DNA from: Loigolactobacillus zhaoyuanensis
GTDB lineage: Bacteria > Bacillota > Bacilli > Lactobacillales > Lactobacillaceae
DNA length: 32,762 bases
Assembly (NCBI RefSeq): GCF_003946385.1
Contig: NZ_RHOE01000029.1
Coordinates: 1-32,762, forward strand
Direction: 5' to 3'
Part shown: one piece after another, positions 9,230 through 17,546 of the stretch
Layout of the letters: each line of letters opens with the position of its first letter
How positions within the stretch are numbered: the stretch's first letter is position 1
Notes under the pieces: generated by a model
Told to the model about the DNA's origin: nothing
Databases searched by the model: none
Seen by the model: the letters and a program-made list of their open reading frames with translations, nothing else
Position numbers and translations under genes: made by a program

Positions 9230-9616
9230 ATGAAGTATCAAGCGAAGCTATTGAGTTTTGGTTCTTGGTTTTTTGGCTGCTTAACGATCATGTTGATGAC
9301 AGCGAATCCAGTTACGCCAGAGTTAACTGTTTTTAATGGCCCCGGTATGTGGTTAGCGTTGGGTATTTTTAGTTTGCTGTATGTGTTGCCGCTGGTGGGC
9401 GCACTGATTAAAGTTGATTATGGATACCACTTATTAACTGGTTGGCTAGCGATCAGTCTGTTGTTGTTTATGCTGGCTGGGGTGCCGGTATTATTTAGCG
9501 GCGGTACCTCAGGGTTGCGCTTATTATTGATCTTAGTCGCGCTATTAGGTATCAGTGATGTGTTGTTCTGGTTACCGTTAGCACTGGTACCACAGCGGCC
9601 ACTACAGGAAAATTAA
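9230..9616 (+). CDS. Small integral membrane protein of unknown function
   Basis: 128 residues, not recognised. Four hydrophobic segments are visible at about 7-26, 40-60, 66-89 and 95-120, with short charged or polar links. No catalytic motif or signal peptide cleavage site is seen. The ATG has GGGAGG (9215-9220) at 9 bases, a convincing ribosome binding site. It stands alone between terminators (9085-9115 and 9636-9678), so it is a single-gene unit, with a possible cre site upstream. Function unknown. Confidence 0.75.
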   Translation: MKYQAKLLSFGSWFFGCLTIMLMTANPVTPELTVFNGPGMWLALGIFSLLYVLPLVGALIKVDYGYHLLTGWLAISLLLFMLAGVPVLFSGGTSGLRLLLILVALLGISDVLFWLPLALVPQRPLQEN

Positions 9617-9635
9617 AGCTAACAGGTTTAAAAGA

Positions 9636-9678
9636 AAGGTGTGTCAGCGTAAGTCATTTATGCTGGTACATCTTTTTT
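9636..9678 (+). terminator. Terminator after the small membrane protein gene
   Basis: Arms 9636-9648 and 9662-9674 form 13 consecutive pairs (three of them G-U), with the CAGC/GCTG end closing a 13-base loop; T residues follow. Confidence 0.7.
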
Positions 9679-9794
9679 AGTTGTGTGCTAGACTAGCAAT
9701 GATACACCCGGTGTGTTACACTTATTTAGATGTGTTTAGCGAGACACTAGGGGGCGTTGCCATTAGTGGCGACCCACGAAAGGACGTTAAAAAT

Positions 9795-10679
9795 ATGGTT
9801 GATACTTTAAATTTAGTCGTAATCACCGGAATGAGCGGCGCTGGTAAGACGGTTGCTATGCAAAGTTTTGAAGATCTTGGCTATTTTTGTGTGGATAATA
9901 TGCCACCCAGTTTGTTGCCAAAGTTCTGGGAATTGGTTAAAGAATCAGGTAAGGTGACTAAGATCGCGTTAGTGATCGATCTACGTTCACGCGCATTTTA
10001 CGATCAAATTGATGAAATGCTGTCTAATTTGGATAATACTAATTTTGTGACTACAAAGATTCTTTTTCTCGATGCATCCAATGAAGAACTAGTGTCGCGC
10101 TATAAAGAAACAAGGCGAGCGCATCCGTTAGCAATGGAAGGTCGCTTGCTAGATGGTATTGTTAAGGAACGAAATTTATTATCTGAAATCAAAAATCGTT
10201 CACAGATCGTGATCAATACTTCTGAGTTAACGCCACGACAATTGCGTGAAGAGATTTTTGGTAATTTTAAATCAGCTGAAACTAAGACTTTCCATATTGA
10301 GGTCATGTCATTTGGTTTCAAATATGGGGTGCCGATCGATGCCGATATTGTGATGGATGTGCGCTTTTTACCCAATCCTTACTATGTTCCTGAATTTAAG
10401 AAATTAACCGGATTAAATCAAGCGGTTTACGATTATGTGATGCAACAGCCGGCAACTGAAGATTTCTATGAACGATTTAGTAGCATGCTGCATTTGATCA
10501 TGCCCGGCTATGAAAAGGAAGGTAAAACTAGTTTGACGATCGCGATTGGTTGTACCGGTGGACAACATCGGTCAGTTGCCTTGGCTGAGCGTTTAGGTAA
10601 GGACCTGGGCCAGCATTATCCAGTTGAAACAAGTCATCGCGACATGAACAAGCGAAAGGAAACGGTGAATCGCTCATGA
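9795..10679 (+). CDS. rapZ: RNase adapter / nucleotide-binding protein RapZ (YvcJ family)
   Basis: P-loop protein of 294 residues. Walker A GMSGAGKT (12-19); the C-terminal half holds the conserved [18 protein letters not shown] and [10 protein letters not shown] motifs of the RapZ/YvcJ family. In enterobacteria RapZ guides small-RNA decay for glucosamine-6-phosphate control; the Firmicute role is less defined (YvcJ hydrolyses NTPs and affects competence in Bacillus). The ATG at 9795 with AAAGGA upstream gives the family start ([12 protein letters not shown]); the longer frame back to 9681 lacks an RBS. It overlaps yvcK by 4 bases (ATGA), so rapZ-yvcK-whiA is an operon. Confidence 0.93.
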   Translation: MVDTLNLVVITGMSGAGKTVAMQSFEDLGYFCVDNMPPSLLPKFWELVKESGKVTKIALVIDLRSRAFYDQIDEMLSNLDNTNFVTTKILFLDASNEELVSRYKETRRAHPLAMEGRLLDGIVKERNLLSEIKNRSQIVINTSELTPRQLREEIFGNFKSAETKTFHIEVMSFGFKYGVPIDADIVMDVRFLPNPYYVPEFKKLTGLNQAVYDYVMQQPATEDFYERFSSMLHLIMPGYEKEGKTSLTIAIGCTGGQHRSVALAERLGKDLGQHYPVETSHRDMNKRKETVNRS

Positions 10680-11677
10680 CCAGATCACCAAGGAATTCTC
10701 GCCGGCCGAAAATGGTTGTCATTGGTGGTGGCACTGGGTTGCCGGTGATTTTAAAAAGTTTACACAAGCGAAATGCTGATATTACGGCAGTTGTGACTGT
10801 TGCTGATGATGGCGGTTCGTCAGGCGCGATCCGCAATTACGTTAACGTGGTGCCGCCTGGTGATATTCGTAATGTTTTAGTGGCGTTATCTAATTTACCA
10901 GAGCTGTATTTAGATATTTTTCAATATCGCTTTAATAGTGATGATTCATTTCTCGCCGGTCATGCAATCGGTAATTTAATTATAGCTGCACTGTCAGAGA
11001 TGCGGTCAGGTATTTTTGGCGCAGTTCAAGAATTATCTAATATGATGCAAATTGATGGCCATGTTTATCCGGCCAGTGATGATCCGCTGGTTCTAAATGC
11101 ACATTTCAGTGATGGCACAGAAATCGCAGGGGAAGCAGAAATTACTGCTGCTGGTAAGAGCATTGATCGTGTCTGGGTAACGCCAGCTGATCCGACCCAC
11201 GCCGCACCCCAAGCAGTCCAAGCAGTAGTTGATGCGATCATGGATGCGGATTCGGTCGTCTTAGGGCCGGGTAGTCTATTTACCAGTATTTTGCCTAACC
11301 TAATGATCAGTAACGTCGGCGAAGCAGTTCGAAAAACTCAAGCTGACGTGACCTATGTTTGTAACATTATGACGCAAAAAGGTGAGACTGAACATTTTAC
11401 TGATGCGGACCATGTGCGCGTATTAGCCCAACATTTAGGTGGCCAATTCATTAACACAGTTTTGGTTAATACACAGCCAGTACCACCCAATTACTTGGAT
11501 CATCAAAAATATGATGAATATCTAGTTCAAGTCGAACATGATTTTAAAGGGTTACGTGATCTGGGTTGCCGAGTGATCTCTGATAATTTCTTATCATTAC
11601 ATGACCGTGGCGTTTTTCATGATGGTGATCAAGTTGCCCAGGAGTTATTGAATTTGGCCTGTCAACCACACGACTAA
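10676..11677 (+). CDS. yvcK: Gluconeogenesis factor YvcK (CofD-like, UDP-sugar binding)
   Basis: 333 residues. The N-terminal GGGTG nucleotide-binding motif (17-21), DDGGSSG and [14 protein letters not shown] are hallmarks of the YvcK/CofD family. In Bacillus YvcK binds UDP-sugars and is needed for normal wall synthesis on gluconeogenic carbon sources; a similar role is inferred here. It overlaps rapZ by 4 bases and precedes whiA by 31 bases. The cytosolic enzyme-like fold carries no clear catalytic activity in the family. Confidence 0.93.
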   Translation: MTRSPRNSRRPKMVVIGGGTGLPVILKSLHKRNADITAVVTVADDGGSSGAIRNYVNVVPPGDIRNVLVALSNLPELYLDIFQYRFNSDDSFLAGHAIGNLIIAALSEMRSGIFGAVQELSNMMQIDGHVYPASDDPLVLNAHFSDGTEIAGEAEITAAGKSIDRVWVTPADPTHAAPQAVQAVVDAIMDADSVVLGPGSLFTSILPNLMISNVGEAVRKTQADVTYVCNIMTQKGETEHFTDADHVRVLAQHLGGQFINTVLVNTQPVPPNYLDHQKYDEYLVQVEHDFKGLRDLGCRVISDNFLSLHDRGVFHDGDQVAQELLNLACQPHD

Positions 11678-11708
11678 GTGAAGCAAATAATCTGAGGAGG
11701 TGACGGTT

Positions 11709-12656
11709 ATGGGGTCGTATGCAAGTGAAGTCAAAAAAGAACTAACAACATTGGAAGTTCATCGCGAACATGCGCGGGCGGAATTAGAAGCATTAATTCG
11801 GATGAACGGTTCCCTAAGCATTGCTAATCATCAGTTCATTTTAAATGTGCAGACCGAGAATCCAGCAATTGCCCGCCGAATTTATGCTTTACTACGGGAT
11901 AACTACGCAATTGAAGCAGAACTGTTGGTCCGTCGGAAAATGAAATTAAAGAAAAATAATTTGTATATTGTGCGTCTAAAACACGGCAGTACTTTGGTAT
12001 TGAATGACCTTCACATTTTGGCGGGAACTTCGACATTATCGACTTTACCTTCGACTGAAGTTAAAGACTCTGATCAAAAGGTTCGTTCCTATTTACGAGG
12101 TGCTTTTTTGGCGGGCGGCTCAGTCAATAATCCTGAAACTAGCCGTTACCACTTGGAGATTTATTCTTTGTATGAAGAACACAACCAGCAGGTGGCCGCA
12201 ATGATCAACCAATTTGGTTTGAATGCGCGGGTAACGGAACGGCGTGGTGGCTACATTGTTTACTTAAAAGAAGGCGAGAAAATTGCTGACTTTCTCCAAC
12301 TGATTGGTGCGACTAGCGCGATGTTGAAGTTTGAGGATGTGCGAATCGTTCGTGATATGCGTAATTCGGTCAATCGGCTAGTTAATTGTGAAACAGCTAA
12401 TCTGAATAAGACGATCGATGCCGCGACCCACCAAGTTGAAAATATTAAGTTTATTGAACAAGTTGCGGGGCTAGATAGTTTGCCACAAAAACTGCAAGAA
12501 ATTGCTATTTTACGTCTAGCTAATCCGGATATTACGCTGAAAGAGTTAGGCGAGTTAGTTCCCAGTGGCGCAATTTCTAAATCAGGCATCAATCATCGTT
12601 TGCGTAAACTGATGCAAGTTGCCGATAATTTACGTGCCGGTAAAGTAACTTCATAG
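11709..12656 (+). CDS. whiA: DNA-binding protein WhiA
   Basis: 315 residues. The N-terminal two-thirds resembles a degenerate LAGLIDADG homing endonuclease domain ([15 protein letters not shown]); the C-terminal third holds a helix-turn-helix ([16 protein letters not shown]...[12 protein letters not shown]). WhiA affects division and, in Bacillus, chromosome segregation. The ATG at 11709 ([12 protein letters not shown]) was chosen because GAGGAGG (11694-11700) lies 8 bases upstream; the GTG at 11700 overlaps the RBS itself. Third gene of the rapZ-yvcK-whiA operon, closed by a bidirectional terminator. Confidence 0.95.
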   Translation: MGSYASEVKKELTTLEVHREHARAELEALIRMNGSLSIANHQFILNVQTENPAIARRIYALLRDNYAIEAELLVRRKMKLKKNNLYIVRLKHGSTLVLNDLHILAGTSTLSTLPSTEVKDSDQKVRSYLRGAFLAGGSVNNPETSRYHLEIYSLYEEHNQQVAAMINQFGLNARVTERRGGYIVYLKEGEKIADFLQLIGATSAMLKFEDVRIVRDMRNSVNRLVNCETANLNKTIDAATHQVENIKFIEQVAGLDSLPQKLQEIAILRLANPDITLKELGELVPSGAISKSGINHRLRKLMQVADNLRAGKVTS

Positions 12657-12661
12657 TGATA

Positions 12662-12697
12662 AAAAAAGCCGCAAAGCATTAGCTCTGCGGCTTTTTT
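12662..12697. terminator. Bidirectional terminator between whiA and the DsbA-like gene
   Basis: AAAAAAGCCGCA (12662-12673) pairs perfectly with TGCGGCTTTTTT (12686-12697). The A and T tracts serve both strands, matching the converging genes. Confidence 0.9.
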
Positions 12698-12707
12698 CTA
12701 TTCATCG

Positions 12708-13217
12708 TTAAGCGATTAGTTTGGCTAGTTCTGGTTTGGTGATCTTTTCATCAAAAATAGTGTCACCAATAATAATAGTTGGTACAAACTGTACATTGGC
12801 TGTTTTAGCTTCGTTTAAAACTAAATCGATCATGGTTTGATTTGGTTGTGTCGGTAAGCCTAGTTGATGTTCGATATAGGCATCAATTTCAGTATCAGTT
12901 AAGTTTTCGCCCCACTCATTTTGGTGAGCAAACAGAAATTTAATCGCTGCGTAGGCCTGTTCAGGTTGATCGTACGGTAAATGATGTTGGGCGAGATTAC
13001 CTTTCAGCAATGATTCTTTTGGCTTATCGAACAACTTGAAAATACGCTTAACGCGACCAGCGGCGACTGCAGGCTCCAAAATTGATGCTGCAAGTTCAAA
13101 CCAAGCTTTGCTATAGGGGCAGCGTAAGTTAATGAATTCAATACTAGTGATTGGGGCGTTAATATTACCAATCACTAAACCTTGTTGACTAATTTTAGCT
13201 GGTAGAATCATATCCAT
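12708..13217 (-). CDS. DsbA-family thioredoxin-fold protein with CPYS motif
   Basis: 169 residues, no signal peptide, so cytosolic. A thioredoxin-like fold is indicated by the N-terminal motif RCPYSKAW and the cis-proline loop VPTIII near residue 148. The usual CxxC is CPYS: the second cysteine is replaced by serine, so it cannot form the normal active-site disulfide and may act as a monothiol enzyme (glutathione- or bacillithiol-linked) or as an adaptor. GGAGG precedes the ATG. It lies downstream of clpP on the same strand, separated by a hairpin terminator (13236-13265); some read-through is possible. Confidence 0.8.
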   Translation of the reverse strand: MDMILPAKISQQGLVIGNINAPITSIEFINLRCPYSKAWFELAASILEPAVAAGRVKRIFKLFDKPKESLLKGNLAQHHLPYDQPEQAYAAIKFLFAHQNEWGENLTDTEIDAYIEHQLGLPTQPNQTMIDLVLNEAKTANVQFVPTIIIGDTIFDEKITKPELAKLIA

Positions 13218-13230
13218 AGATTAAACCTCC

Positions 13231-13265
13231 AAAAATACCCCACTGGCAACTAAGCTAGTGGGGTA
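13231..13265 (-). terminator. Terminator after clpP
   Basis: TACCCCACT (13236-13244) pairs with AGTGGGGTA (13257-13265). On the minus strand the stem is followed by a T tract (13231-13235). It sits between the clpP stop and the DsbA-like gene start. Confidence 0.75.
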
Positions 13266-13273
13266 CCGATTAA

Positions 13274-13855
13274 TTATTTTTGGTTGACCATGATTTGATC
13301 GATCAAACCGTAATCTTTTGCTTCTTGTGCAGTTAAGTAATGATCACGATCAGTATCTTTTTGGATCGTTTCCAAATCTTGACCGGAAGATTCTGCTAAA
13401 ATTTTGTTTAAACGGTTACGAGTTTTCAAAATTTCGCGAGCAGCAATTTCGATTTCAGTTTGCTGACCTTGAGCACCGCCCAATGGTTGATGGATCAAAA
13501 CAGTTGAGTTTGGTAAGGCAAAACGTTTGCCCTTAGTACCAGCAGTAAGTAAAACACTGGCCATAGAAGCTGCCATACCCATGGCGATGGTTTGGATATC
13601 TGATTTAACGAAGTTCATTGTATCGTAGATCGCCAAACCAGCGGAGACGGAACCACCAGGGGAGTTAATGTAGATCGAGATATCTTTTTCAGAGTCTTGA
13701 GCGTCCAAGAAAAGTAATTGGGCGATAATTGTGTTGGCCATTTGGTCGTTAACTTCACCGGATAGCATGATGATACGGTCTTTTAATAACCGTGAGTAGA
13801 TATCATACGCGCGTTCACCGCGTGAAGATTGTTCAATGACTGTAGGAACTAACAT
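13274..13855 (-). CDS. clpP: ATP-dependent Clp protease proteolytic subunit
   Basis: Serine protease ring that degrades substrates unfolded by ClpX, ClpC or ClpE. 193 residues. The catalytic triad is visible: Ser97 (GMAASMAS), His122 (LIHQPLGG) and Asp171 (DTDRDHY). The N-terminal [21 protein letters not shown] is typical. GGAGG lies just before the ATG. The promoter overlaps a perfect CtsR operator, so it belongs to the class III heat-shock regulon. Confidence 0.98.
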   Translation of the reverse strand: MLVPTVIEQSSRGERAYDIYSRLLKDRIIMLSGEVNDQMANTIIAQLLFLDAQDSEKDISIYINSPGGSVSAGLAIYDTMNFVKSDIQTIAMGMAASMASVLLTAGTKGKRFALPNSTVLIHQPLGGAQGQQTEIEIAAREILKTRNRLNKILAESSGQDLETIQKDTDRDHYLTAQEAKDYGLIDQIMVNQK

Positions 13856-13891
13856 AGTGTGACCTCCTAAAGTTTCAAGTTTAAGTTAATT

Positions 13892-13912
13892 TTAGCACTC
13901 AATTAAGTGTAA
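13892..13912 (-). promoter_or_regulatory. Degenerate CIRCE-like inverted repeat in the clpP leader
   Basis: TTAGCACTC (13892-13900) is a perfect CIRCE left half. The partner AGTGTAA (13906-13912) is one base short and the spacing is not the canonical 9, so HrcA binding is doubtful. It lies just downstream of the expected transcription start. Confidence 0.25.
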
Positions 13913-13916
13913 TGCC

Positions 13917-13945
13917 AGTTTAGTCTATTGGTCAAAAAAGGTCAA
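13917..13945 (-). promoter_or_regulatory. clpP promoter
   Basis: On the minus strand: TTGACC (13945-13940), 17 bases, TAAACT (13922-13917). The -35 is part of the CtsR box. Confidence 0.75.
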
Positions 13946-13946
13946 A
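13930..13946 (-). promoter_or_regulatory. CtsR operator
   Basis: GGTCAAA-AAA-GGTCAAA on the plus strand is an exact tandem CtsR heptad with a 3-base spacer. It covers the clpP -35, so bound CtsR would block transcription until heat or protein stress inactivates it. Confidence 0.9.
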
Positions 13947-14061
13947 TATTTAGTTGGCTTTTTGCGAAAAAGTTTTCAGCGATTCGCGCCACTAACCGCA
14001 CGCTAATAAAAGTATAGCACAAAGGCAATAATTCAATGACTAACCTAATTTAGCGAAAATA

Positions 14062-14070
14062 TGCTATTCT
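14062..14070 (+). promoter_or_regulatory. Possible extended -10 before the TMEM175 gene
   Basis: TGCTATTCT: a TG-extended -10 with no convincing -35, about 50 bases before the gene. Confidence 0.3.
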
Positions 14071-14118
14071 AAAGCTGAAATTTTTTCTATACTTTTATGA
14101 AGTAGGGAGCTGAACTTA

Positions 14119-14697
14119 ATGACCAAAAGTCGCGTTGAGGCTTTTACTGATGGTGTTATTGCTATTCTGATCACAATTTTAGTGTTGGATCTGCATGCAC
14201 CTGAGGATGTGACCTGGATAGCGCTACGCCAGTTAGGCGAACCATTTTTTGCCTATGTGGTTAGTTTTATCGCGATCGCTATTTATTGGAATAACCATCA
14301 CCATTTGTACCAAACAGTTAAAAAAATCGATGGGACAGTATTGTGGGTAAATACGGCATTGTTATTTTGGTTGAGTATACTACCATTTGCAACTGCCTGG
14401 GTGGGGGAACACTTGACGGCCATGCTGCCTGAACTGATCTACGCGTTTGTTTCCTTTATGTGTGGGTTGACTTATAATTTGCTGGATCGGTGTTTAGTTC
14501 GTGTCAACGGAGCAAATTCACGGGTCGCTATTGTTTCAAAGCATGACCGCAAACGTTGGCTATCGTTGGCGATCTATGCAGTCGGTTGTTTACTGACATT
14601 TGTTTGGCCGCCTGCCGGCTTAGGTGCCAGCTTGATGGTTTCTGTTTTGTGGTTTATTCCTAATCAGCGAGTGGAGCAGGAATTTCGCGTCAAATAA
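14119..14697 (+). CDS. TMEM175-family (DUF1211) potassium channel
   Basis: 192 residues, six hydrophobic segments expected. The family signature R-x3-F-(S/T)-D-G-V-x-A-I is at the start (RVEAFTDGVIAILIT, residues 5-19), with WNNHHH after the second segment. Bacterial TMEM175 proteins are tetrameric potassium-selective channels in which this first helix lines the pore. The ATG has AGGGAG upstream. It is divergent from clpP and appears to be a single gene. Confidence 0.88.
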   Translation: MTKSRVEAFTDGVIAILITILVLDLHAPEDVTWIALRQLGEPFFAYVVSFIAIAIYWNNHHHLYQTVKKIDGTVLWVNTALLFWLSILPFATAWVGEHLTAMLPELIYAFVSFMCGLTYNLLDRCLVRVNGANSRVAIVSKHDRKRWLSLAIYAVGCLLTFVWPPAGLGASLMVSVLWFIPNQRVEQEFRVK

Positions 14698-14775
14698 GTC
14701 AGCCATGCGTATTTATTGTTTTGACCGCGTGAACTTGATACCTTGAACTTAACTTAGGTGAAAGGCGGTTCATGT

Positions 14776-15624
14776 ATGAATAAACGACAACCCAAGGAGA
14801 ATTATTTGATCGACGACAGTAGTAAGAATGTTTCACCACAGCCAGAGATCGACCATCCCACGTATCGACCGGCGGCTAAGTTAAAAGGCAAAGTTGCTAT
14901 TATCACCGGTGGCGACAGTGGTATCGGTGCTGCCGTTGCGCTGCTCTACGCACGTGAAGGCGCAGATATCGTCATTGTTCATTATGAATCAACTGATGAC
15001 GCACAGAAAATCAAACAAAAAGTTGAAGCGCTAGGTCAGCGTGTGCTTGTTTGTCAAGGCGATATTGGGGATTCGGCATTTGCAGCACAAGTAGTCGAAC
15101 AAACATTGGCGACTTTTCAACAAATCGATATTCTAGTCAATAATGCTGGTGAACAGCATGTGCAAGAACATGTTACGGCAATAACAGATGCACAGTTTGA
15201 ACGGACTTTTCGTACCAATATTTTTGGTCAGTTTTATCTGACTAAGGCTGCGTTACCCCATTTAAAGGAACATGGCGCGATTATTAATACTACTTCAGTA
15301 ACTGCATTTAAAGGTAACCCTTTATTGTTAGATTATTCTTCGACCAAGGGTGCAATCGTTTCTTGGACACGAGCTTTGGCACAAAACGAAGAACTATTGA
15401 AACGCGATATTCGGGTCAATGCAGTTGCGCCAGGGCCAATTTGGACACCACTGATTCCTGCAACGTTTCCTAAAGCTAAGTTGGAAAATTGGGGTGAAAC
15501 CCCAATGGGCCGCGGGGGTAAAGCCTATGAATTGGCGCCGAGTTATGTCTTTTTGGCGGCGGTTGATAGCAGCTTCATTACTGGCCAAATTATTCATGTT
15601 AATGGCGGGACGTTTACCGGTTAA
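14776..15624 (+). CDS. Short-chain dehydrogenase/reductase, YghA/YdaD type
   Basis: 282 residues. An N-terminal extension of about 40 residues precedes the Rossmann domain, as in the YghA/YdaD group, several members of which are general-stress proteins. Seen: the cofactor motif TGGDSGIG, NNAG, and the active-site Ser (NTTSV) with YSSTK (Tyr and Lys). The C-terminus ends in the family GQIIHVNGGTFTG. The substrate is unknown. The ATG at 14776 has AAAGGCGG upstream; a GTG at 14758 would add six residues and overlaps no RBS. Confidence 0.88.
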   Translation: MNKRQPKENYLIDDSSKNVSPQPEIDHPTYRPAAKLKGKVAIITGGDSGIGAAVALLYAREGADIVIVHYESTDDAQKIKQKVEALGQRVLVCQGDIGDSAFAAQVVEQTLATFQQIDILVNNAGEQHVQEHVTAITDAQFERTFRTNIFGQFYLTKAALPHLKEHGAIINTTSVTAFKGNPLLLDYSSTKGAIVSWTRALAQNEELLKRDIRVNAVAPGPIWTPLIPATFPKAKLENWGETPMGRGGKAYELAPSYVFLAAVDSSFITGQIIHVNGGTFTG

Positions 15625-15672
15625 ATAAAGTGATTTAGGTAAGATTCTACTGGCTATAGCAGCTACTTTATA

Positions 15673-15711
15673 AAAGCTTATTGTGTGATGTTTGATCAAG
15701 CAATAGCTTTT
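15673..15711 (+). terminator. Weak hairpin downstream of the dehydrogenase gene
   Basis: AAAAGCTTATTG pairs with CAATAGCTTTT with one bulge. No T run follows, so termination is uncertain; the stronger hairpin at 15721-15756 is the better candidate. Confidence 0.3.
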
Positions 15712-15720
15712 GGAGTGATA

Positions 15721-15758
15721 AAATAACGTCGACCCAGGAAGGGAACGACGTTATTTTT
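15721..15758. terminator. Terminator hairpin after the dehydrogenase gene
   Basis: AAATAACGTCG (15721-15731) pairs perfectly with CGACGTTATTT (15746-15756), with T residues after it and A residues before it. Confidence 0.8.
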
Positions 15759-15806
15759 AGTGAATCAGCTTTAATTAGGGTAAGTGTGTAGAAAATTTAG
15801 CTATTT

Positions 15807-15840
15807 AAAAAAATAAGAACCTTGCTTTAACAAGGTTCTT
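15807..15840 (-). terminator. Terminator of the tRNA-Arg transcript
   Basis: AAGAACCTTG (15815-15824) pairs with CAAGGTTCTT (15831-15840). The A-rich stretch at 15807-15813 becomes the U tract on the minus strand, 20 bases after the tRNA. Confidence 0.8.
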
Positions 15841-15860
15841 TCGCCGGTGAAATTATTTTA

Positions 15861-15932
15861 TGCGCCTGGAGGGAATCGAACCCCCATCTCAAGAACCGGA
15901 ATCTCACGTGATATCCATTACACTACAGGCGC
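15861..15932 (-). tRNA. tRNA-Arg (anticodon CCG)
   Basis: 72 bases on the minus strand. Acceptor GCGCCTG pairs with CAGGCGC; there is a short D arm; the anticodon loop reads TT-CCG-GT, giving CCG for the Arg codon CGG; the T arm has loop TTCGATT; the discriminator is A. CCA is not encoded. It has its own promoter and terminator. Confidence 0.92.
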
Positions 15933-15950
15933 ATCTGAACAACAAAAACA

Positions 15951-15979
15951 ATTTTACCGGAAATTAGGACAAAAAACAA
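15951..15979 (-). promoter_or_regulatory. Promoter of tRNA-Arg
   Basis: On the minus strand: TTGTTT (15979-15974), 17 bases, TAAAAT (15956-15951), placed about 18 bases before the tRNA 5' end. Confidence 0.65.
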
Positions 15980-16075
15980 GTCTAATCACGAAAAATTAAT
16001 AGATAGCAAAATTGATGTAACTTGACTAGAATAGAAAGTAACTTAAGTCATGGTCACATGAAGGGAACGATCAGC

Positions 16076-17377
16076 ATGGCATATCAACAAGGACTTGGCC
16101 AGCAGCAAAAGCAAGTCCAGAAGCTGGTTATGACGCAACAACTACAGCAATCAATTCAGATACTCCAGTATAATGCCGAAGGGTTACAACAGTTTTTACA
16201 ACAAAAAAGTTTAGAGAATCCACTGTTAGCAGTCCGGCATAGTTCGCGTGATCAAGCTAATTTCAGTGGCAGTCAACAGCGGGTCGATAATTTTATGAAT
16301 GCGATTCCGGATACGACTCAGTCCTTATTTGATTATTTATTAGATCAGGTCCATTTGACCATGCGCGATACGCCATTACGTGATTTAGTCTTGTTTTTGC
16401 TTGAATACGTAGATCTAAATGGTTATTTACGAATCAGTGATGCCGAAATCACAGCTAAAACTGGCGCTGAACCGGTACAAATATTAGATGCGGTCACTTT
16501 ATTACAACAGTTAGATCCACCTGGTGTGGGTGCGCGACATTTACAAGACTGCTTGCTACTACAAATTGAGAATGATAATAGTGCGCCTAATTTAGCTTAT
16601 ATTGTGTTAGAAGAAGAATTTGCGAATTTTGCTGAGCGCAAGTGGGCTGTGATCGCTGCAAAATATCAAGTTGCGCTGACGGAGATCCAACGTATTTTTG
16701 ATTACGTTCAAACGTTATCGCCACGGCCAGGAGCAGCATTTAGTCAAACGCAAAATAATTTTATTCGTCCTGAATTAGTTGTTCACCAGCGTGGGGAGGA
16801 ATTGGAACTTAACCTGACCCATGAGTCGCAGCCACAAGTTATTTTTCAGCAGCATTACTTTGAACGCATGCTAAAAACCAATGATCGTGAAGTAACCGAG
16901 TATATGAAGGAAAAGAAGCAGGAATTTGATTGGTTACAAAAAAGTGTTATGCAACGTGGCAGCACTATCCTACGTGTAGGTCAAGAAATTATTCACCGCC
17001 AGCACGATTTTTTCTTTGACACTAAACGGCCGTTAAAGCCGCTTTTGTTACGGGATGTTGCGGCTAAATTGGCAGTGCATGAATCGACTGTTAGTCGCAC
17101 TGTTAACGGTAAATACTTACAAACTGATTTTGGCGTTTTTGAGCTTAAGCATTTCTTCACCAATGCAGTTGGTGAAGAAAAGGAAGACTCAGCTGATAGC
17201 GTTAAACAGCGTTTGCAAACACTGATCGATCAGGAAAATAAAGCCAAGCCACTATCGGATCAAAAATTAGTTACTTTACTAGGCGAATCAGGGATCACGA
17301 TCTCACGGCGAACAGTTGCTAAATATCGTGAAAGCCTTGAAATTGCGGCATCATCTAAGCGAAAGCGCTTTGATTAA
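16076..17377 (+). CDS. rpoN: RNA polymerase sigma-54 factor
   Basis: 433 residues. The Gln-rich N-terminal activator region (GLGQQQKQ...MTQQLQQSIQIL), the core-binding middle, the helix-turn-helix (AAKLAVHESTVSRTVNGKYL) and the RpoN box SRRTVAKYRE (410-419, consensus ARRTVAKYRE) are all present. The factor directs transcription from -24/-12 promoters and needs an ATP-driven activator. In lactobacilli the usual targets are mannose-type PTS operons with a LevR/ManR activator; none is in the window. The ATG at 16076 has AAGGGA at about 9 bases; the frame extends back to 16022 without a better RBS. It sits next to cggR, a conserved order. Confidence 0.95.
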   Translation: MAYQQGLGQQQKQVQKLVMTQQLQQSIQILQYNAEGLQQFLQQKSLENPLLAVRHSSRDQANFSGSQQRVDNFMNAIPDTTQSLFDYLLDQVHLTMRDTPLRDLVLFLLEYVDLNGYLRISDAEITAKTGAEPVQILDAVTLLQQLDPPGVGARHLQDCLLLQIENDNSAPNLAYIVLEEEFANFAERKWAVIAAKYQVALTEIQRIFDYVQTLSPRPGAAFSQTQNNFIRPELVVHQRGEELELNLTHESQPQVIFQQHYFERMLKTNDREVTEYMKEKKQEFDWLQKSVMQRGSTILRVGQEIIHRQHDFFFDTKRPLKPLLLRDVAAKLAVHESTVSRTVNGKYLQTDFGVFELKHFFTNAVGEEKEDSADSVKQRLQTLIDQENKAKPLSDQKLVTLLGESGITISRRTVAKYRESLEIAASSKRKRFD

Positions 17378-17404
17378 ATTCCTTGATTTATCAAGGGTTG
17401 AACC

Positions 17405-17433
17405 TTGCATTTAATGAGCGGTCTTGTTATAAT
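17405..17433 (+). promoter_or_regulatory. Promoter of the cggR-gap operon
   Basis: TTGCAT (17405-17410), 17 bases, TATAAT (17428-17433): near-consensus. The transcript start is expected near 17441, upstream of the CggR operator. Confidence 0.8.
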
Positions 17434-17486
17434 ATTTTTGTGCTTGAGGAGTGGACAGATCAACTGTGCACTTTGTTTTTTGGCCA

Positions 17487-17527
17487 TGACGGGTCATTAT
17501 ACGACATAGTTGGACAATTTAAGTCCC
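17487..17527 (+). promoter_or_regulatory. CggR operator
   Basis: The stretch TGACGGGTC ... GACATAGTTGGACA ... AGTCCC follows the Bacillus subtilis CggR operator as I recall it (two CGGGAC-N6-TGTC-type direct repeats), sharing the TGACGGG, CATAG, GGACA and GTCC blocks at the same spacing. It lies downstream of the start site, where CggR acts as a roadblock until fructose-1,6-bisphosphate binds. Confidence 0.7.
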
Positions 17528-17546
17528 ACTAAGGAAGAGGATCAGC

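Noticed and set aside
10528-10836. Overlapping minus-strand frames in rapZ, yvcK, uvrA and others
   Set aside because: They lie fully opposite well-recognised genes, lack ribosome binding sites and have shadow-like composition.
14052-14070. Second LexA box before the TMEM175 gene (shares GCGAAAATATG with the uvrB site)
   Set aside because: The right half GTTCG is missing, so only one half site is present; the similarity probably reflects AT-rich promoter sequence.
17379-17397. Hairpin CCTTGA/TCAAGG after rpoN as a terminator
   Set aside because: Short stem with no T tract; the cggR promoter begins directly after it.
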